Origin: Bacillota bacterium
Lineage (GTDB): Bacteria > Bacillota > Limnochordia > Darwinibacteriales > Darwinibacteriaceae
Assembly (NCBI GenBank): GCA_012799115.1
Contig: JAAZLY010000021.1
Span: forward strand, 1 to 7,835
DNA length: 7,835 bases
Direction: 5' to 3'
The position numbers and the translations under genes are program-made. Positions 5,039 through 7,835 of the stretch are shown here, one piece after another. Below the pieces are notes generated by a model. The model made no database searches. It was not told where the DNA came from and was given only the letters and a program-made list of their open reading frames with translations. Position 1 is the first letter of the stretch; each line of letters opens with the position of its first letter.

Positions 5039-7051
5039 TTATGCAAATCCCATCAGACTACCAATCTGAAACACGGCCACAGCAAGGAGCCAGCCAATGG
5101 CAAAGGCGTAAACGGCGGAAAAGAGTGCCCATTTTCCAGATCCGGTTTCCTTCCTGATCGTACCTAGGGTGGCTGCACAGGGCGTGTACAATAGGGTCAT
5201 AACCATAAAAGAAACTGCAGACAGAGGTGTAAATGCTCCCTGAATTGCCGTCACGAGTGCGGCTCCCTCTTCTACACCTGCATAAACCATACCCAGGGTT
5301 GCTACCACAGCCTCCTTGGCGGCGATTCCAGAAAACAAGCCGACGGCTGCCTGCCAGTTCCCGAAACCTGCGGGAGTGAAAATCGGTGCGATGAACTGAC
5401 CAATGCTACCCAAGATGCTAGCTGGACCATAGGGTTCTGCACCAGTAGGAAGGACAGCAAGTACCCACAGTAGACTTACAACAGCAAAAATCGTAGTACC
5501 GGCCCGAGCTAGGAAGCCTGAGACATTATCCCACATATTGCGAAGTACATTGGTTAAGGTCGGTGTGCGATACGGTGGCAACTCCATGATAAAATGGGAT
5601 ACTTCCCCCTTAAACAAGGTCTTGCTAAAGACTTTTGCCACTAGAAAGGCAACGAGAATTCCCAGAGCATAGGCAGAGAAGAGCACGATACCCCCATGTG
5701 TGGGGAAGAATGCTGCGATAAATACCAAGTAGATTGGAATTTTGGCACCACATGACATAAAAGGATTAATCAAAATAGCAATCATGCGATCCTTTCTGTT
5801 TTCCAACGTACGGGTTGCCATCACCCCAGGAACATTGCAGCCAAAACCGACAATCATCGAAATGAAGGTCTTGCCCTGCAGACCCACAGCTCGCATCGTG
5901 TTATCCATCACGTAGGCTGCCCGAGCCATATAGCCGCTATCTTCTAGGATCCCCATCAGCATATACAAAATAACAATCAGGGGGACGAATTCGACAACTG
6001 CACCTACACCGGCCACAACTCCGTTCGAAGCAAAGTCAAGGAGCCAGCCTGGGGCATTTAAGGTTACGAGAAGCCTATCCAGTCCCTCGCCTACATAGTC
6101 CATTCCTACTACCATCCACTCACCCAGAAAGTCCTGGCCAATGGCAAAGGTCAGTTGGAAGACGATAAGCATAATACCCGCGAAAATGGGCATACCCCAA
6201 TACCTATGGGTTAACACTCGATCCAGCTTGTCGGTGAAGGTCTCCACCTCCACCTCTGGCCTGCGTACAGCATGTTTTGTGACTTCACCCACGAACTTAT
6301 AACGGCCATCGACGATGTCCAATTGGAGATCGCCTGCGTGAATGACCGTCTCATCCCAAAATTGCCTAAAGGTTTTTAGTTCAAACAAAGCAGGGCTCTC
6401 CGAGACCACTTGGCGAACATATTCGTCTCCCTCGAGAAGCTTCACCGCGAGCCACCCCTGGGGATACGGAAAATCTCCCTTGGCCAAAAAGGCCCGGAGC
6501 CTTGCGACCTTTGCATCGATTGCTTTGCCATAACTAAGCTCCACATGTCCATTCATGGGAGCATGAATCGTGGCGGCCGCAGCTGCCATAAGTTGGTCCA
6601 GACCCTTACGCCTACTGGCCACCGTCCTAACAACGGGTACACCCAAGGCTTGAGCTAGGGCCTTTTCATCCACATGGATTTCTCTTGCCTCAGCTTCGTC
6701 CACCATATTTAAGGCTATGACAACCTTGGTCCCCATCTCTAAAAGTTGGGTAGTCAGGTACAAGTTGCGTTCTATATTCGTAGCATCAACGACGTTGATG
6801 ACCACATCGGGATTACCTGTAAGAATAAACTCCCTCGCCACGACCTCGTCTTCGGAAAAGGCGCCTAAACTGTAGGTTCCAGGCAAGTCTACCACCCGAT
6901 AGGTCTGGTTGTTATGGTGAGTTTGCCCTTCCTTGCGCTCCACCGTCACTCCAGGCCAATTACCTACATGCTGGTTTGCACCGGTGAGTGCATTAAAAAC
7001 GGTGGTTTTTCCGCTATTAGGGTTTCCCACTAAAGCAATCGTCTTCGCCAT
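5039..7051 (-). CDS. feoB: Ferrous iron transporter FeoB
   Basis: This is the inner-membrane Fe2+ transporter with an N-terminal G domain that hydrolyses nucleotide to drive or gate uptake. It has 670 residues, normal for Gram-positive FeoB and shorter than E. coli FeoB (773). The G motifs are G1 GNPNSGKT at 9-16, switch I NWPGVT at 31-36 (Thr36), G3 DLPG at 55-58, G4 NMVD at 115-118, and a G5-like ASRRKG near 145-150. A helical GDI-like domain follows to about residue 270. The membrane part starts with the conserved DRVLTHRYWGMPIF (277-290) and contains the gate motifs GFGCNVPG (Cys405), MSCGAKIP (Cys434), GIAAKEAVVATLG, and YTPCAATLG (Cys625). All key residues are present, so it appears functional. 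The start is ATG, with GGAG 9 nt upstream. It lies 31 nt after feoA and 18-24 nt before the FeoC-like gene, so the three form one operon under the Fur site at 7329-7348. Confidence 0.98.
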   Translation of the reverse strand: MAKTIALVGNPNSGKTTVFNALTGANQHVGNWPGVTVERKEGQTHHNNQTYRVVDLPGTYSLGAFSEDEVVAREFILTGNPDVVINVVDATNIERNLYLTTQLLEMGTKVVIALNMVDEAEAREIHVDEKALAQALGVPVVRTVASRRKGLDQLMAAAAATIHAPMNGHVELSYGKAIDAKVARLRAFLAKGDFPYPQGWLAVKLLEGDEYVRQVVSESPALFELKTFRQFWDETVIHAGDLQLDIVDGRYKFVGEVTKHAVRRPEVEVETFTDKLDRVLTHRYWGMPIFAGIMLIVFQLTFAIGQDFLGEWMVVGMDYVGEGLDRLLVTLNAPGWLLDFASNGVVAGVGAVVEFVPLIVILYMLMGILEDSGYMARAAYVMDNTMRAVGLQGKTFISMIVGFGCNVPGVMATRTLENRKDRMIAILINPFMSCGAKIPIYLVFIAAFFPTHGGIVLFSAYALGILVAFLVAKVFSKTLFKGEVSHFIMELPPYRTPTLTNVLRNMWDNVSGFLARAGTTIFAVVSLLWVLAVLPTGAEPYGPASILGSIGQFIAPIFTPAGFGNWQAAVGLFSGIAAKEAVVATLGMVYAGVEEGAALVTAIQGAFTPLSAVSFMVMTLLYTPCAATLGTIRKETGSGKWALFSAVYAFAIGWLLAVAVFQIGSLMGFA

Positions 7052-7082
7052 TGAATTCTGCTCCTTTGTCCCTCAGTTACAC

Positions 7083-7310
7083 TCATGCTCTCCCGACTAG
7101 CATCTTAGCTGCCAAGCCTCGGCCTAGAGCCACCTTGTGACCGCCTAAACCAACAATCATCGGTCCCCGATCATTCTTCAACACTTTGAGTCGGGCACCT
7201 GTATTAAATCCCATCTCATAGAGGCGTCTCGTAGCAGAACTGCCGGCTTGGATTCGGGCCACTTTACATGTGTCGCCCTCCTTAAGATGAACCAATGATA
7301 AGTACTCCAT
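7083..7310 (-). CDS. feoA: Ferrous iron transport accessory protein FeoA
   Basis: This small cytoplasmic SH3-like domain protein supports FeoB. The 75 residues cover a whole FeoA domain: LKEGDTCKVARI at the start, the central GSSATRRLYEMGFNTGARLKVL, and the closing GHKVALGRGLAAKMLV with the typical Gly-x-Gly-x-Ala pattern. A frame extending to 7349 exists, but the start is placed at ATG 7310 because GAGGAGG (7317-7323) lies 6 nt before it. The longer frame would also cover the Fur box and part of the leader. It is first in the feoABC operon, 31 nt ahead of feoB. Confidence 0.95.
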   Translation of the reverse strand: MEYLSLVHLKEGDTCKVARIQAGSSATRRLYEMGFNTGARLKVLKNDRGPMIVGLGGHKVALGRGLAAKMLVGRA

Positions 7311-7316
7311 GGAGCT

Positions 7317-7323
7317 CCTCCTC
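7317..7323 (-). promoter_or_regulatory. Ribosome binding site that fixes the feoA start
   Basis: GAGGAGG on the minus strand lies 6 nt upstream of ATG 7310. It rules out the longer reading frame from 7349 as the true start. Confidence 0.85.
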
Positions 7324-7328
7324 AACAT

Positions 7329-7348
7329 GACAGTGAAAATCATTCTCA
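7329..7348 (-). promoter_or_regulatory. Fur box controlling the feoABC operon
   Basis: On the minus strand GAGAATGATTTTCACTGTC matches the 19-bp Fur consensus at 14 of 19 positions. The overlapping 15-bp 7-1-7 form TGAGAATGATTTTCA (7334-7348) matches TGATAATNATTATCA at 12 of 14 defined positions. It begins 1 nt downstream of the -10 element, so bound Fur would block the promoter when iron is plentiful. The position between promoter and feoA ribosome site fits repression. Confidence 0.85.
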
Positions 7349-7349
7349 T

Positions 7350-7380
7350 ATTATATAGTATATCATATCGAGTTTGTCAT
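7350..7380 (-). promoter_or_regulatory. feo operon promoter
   Basis: The -10 element is a perfect TATAAT on the minus strand (7350-7355). The best -35 is ATGACA (7375-7380, 5 of 6) with a 19-nt spacer, longer than usual. A 17-nt spacing gives only GACAAA (7373-7378). The Fur box overlaps the expected transcription start. Confidence 0.65.
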
Positions 7381-7523
7381 TACCTGTCAAGATAATCACA
7401 ACCAAAATACCAGCATTATGCGGAGATTTTCAGGCTTTGCTGGATAGAAAAGTCATCAAGTAAAGCTGGAGAACGAAGAAGGAATAATAGGACGTTAAAA
7501 GAATATGTACATTGTGAAAAACA

Positions 7524-7535
7524 AATCTATAGATT
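7524..7535. repeat. Perfect 12-bp palindrome AATCTATAGATT upstream of the [2Fe-2S] gene
   Basis: The 12 bases are self-complementary and lie 26 nt before the GTG start. This could be a regulator site, but it could also be chance in AT-rich DNA. It is one of the few structured elements in the 250-nt gap between the feoA and oxidoreductase starts. Confidence 0.3.
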
Positions 7536-7560
7536 CGCTGATACTTTTGGAGGTAATGAT

Positions 7561-7835
7561 GTGCGAATTAGTCAACATCCCATCTTAGACATTCAAGAAA
7601 ACAAGGAAGTCTCATTTAGCTTTGATGGTAGACGTCTTGTCGGAAGAGAAGGAGAAATGGTGTCCTCTGCCCTATTTGCAAACGGCATCCGTACTTTTTC
7701 GATTCATACAGTAGGTGACGCTCCACAAGGCCTTTTTTGTGCCAATGGGCAGTGCGCGCAATGTACTGTCATCATCGATGGCCTACCGGTAAAGAGCTGT
7801 ATTACGCCCCTCAAGGAAGGTATGGAGATTCAGAC
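7561..7835 (+). CDS. [2Fe-2S] ferredoxin-domain protein, HcnA / sarcosine-oxidase-alpha N-terminal type (cut by window edge)
   Basis: Ninety-one codons are visible with no stop. The domain has the Fer2_4 pattern: a strand with FSFDGRRLVGREGEMV near 19-34, the helix SSALFANGI at 35-43, and then the cluster loop FCANGQCAQC at 59-68. The cluster ligands are Cys60, Cys65, Cys68 and Cys80 (C-x4-C-x2-C-x11-C). The tail DGLPVKSCITPLKEGMEI is typical for this family. Such domains form the small subunit or N terminus of FAD-dependent dehydrogenases of the hydrogen cyanide synthase, sarcosine oxidase alpha and proline-dehydrogenase group, passing electrons from an amino acid or amine substrate. Whether this is a free small subunit or a fused larger protein is hidden by the edge. 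The start GTG at 7561 follows GGAGGT by 6 nt. The frame stays open upstream to 7396 but has no ATG, GTG or TTG there. It is divergent from the feo operon, and no promoter was recognised with confidence. Confidence 0.85.
   Translation, partial: MRISQHPILDIQENKEVSFSFDGRRLVGREGEMVSSALFANGIRTFSIHTVGDAPQGLFCANGQCAQCTVIIDGLPVKSCITPLKEGMEIQ

Noticed and set aside
7311..7349. FeoA start at the upstream start codon (88 residues)
   Set aside because: The frame would begin inside the Fur box and next to the -10 element, and would include the ribosome site GAGGAGG as coding. The ATG at 7310 has correct spacing.
7391..7409. Second Fur box facing the [2Fe-2S] gene
   Set aside because: GATAATCACAACCAAAATA matches the consensus at only about 12 of 19 positions, and its second half lacks dyad symmetry. 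This is near what AT-rich DNA gives by chance.

Overview
The window holds eight protein-coding genes of a bacterium. Two of them are cut off by the window edges. Strong purine-rich ribosome binding sites, frequent GTG and TTG starts, intermediate base composition, a single-gene feoA next to feoB, and a FeoC-like iron-sulfur protein fit a member of the Bacillota (Clostridia or Limnochordia-like). This is an inference from style and not a taxonomic identification. No mobile element, CRISPR array, tRNA, rRNA or plasmid origin was seen.

Positions 1-2870 (minus strand) form a carbohydrate ABC import operon. Its order is periplasmic or extracytoplasmic sugar-binding protein, an internal hairpin terminator, a MalF-type permease, and a MalG-type permease running off the left edge. 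The binding protein resembles the alpha-glucoside (AglE/GgtB-like) branch of family 1 solute-binding proteins. A near-perfect 14-bp LacI/cre-type operator and a plausible promoter precede it. No ATPase gene is visible here, so it lies beyond the window or is shared. Positions 3018-3926 (minus strand) encode an auxin-efflux-carrier (AEC) family permease, which may be a separate unit.

Positions 4111-4674 (plus strand) encode an isolated, secreted or membrane-anchored protein built of short Gly-turn beta repeats. Its function is not recognised. It converges on the iron operon at a long bidirectional hairpin (4689-4730). Positions 4748-7310 (minus strand) are a ferrous iron uptake operon, feoA-feoB-feoC. 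A Fur box lies directly against the -10 element, so the operon is very probably repressed by Fur with iron. Divergent from it, at 7561, begins a plus-strand gene for a [2Fe-2S] ferredoxin-domain protein. It looks like the small or N-terminal part of an HcnA, sarcosine-oxidase-alpha or similar FAD-linked dehydrogenase and runs off the right edge.

Most of the window is ordinary metabolism and transport. The parts most worth a second look are the beta-repeat protein, the regulatory architecture of the sugar operon (operator plus internal attenuator), and the absence of a lipobox in the binding protein.
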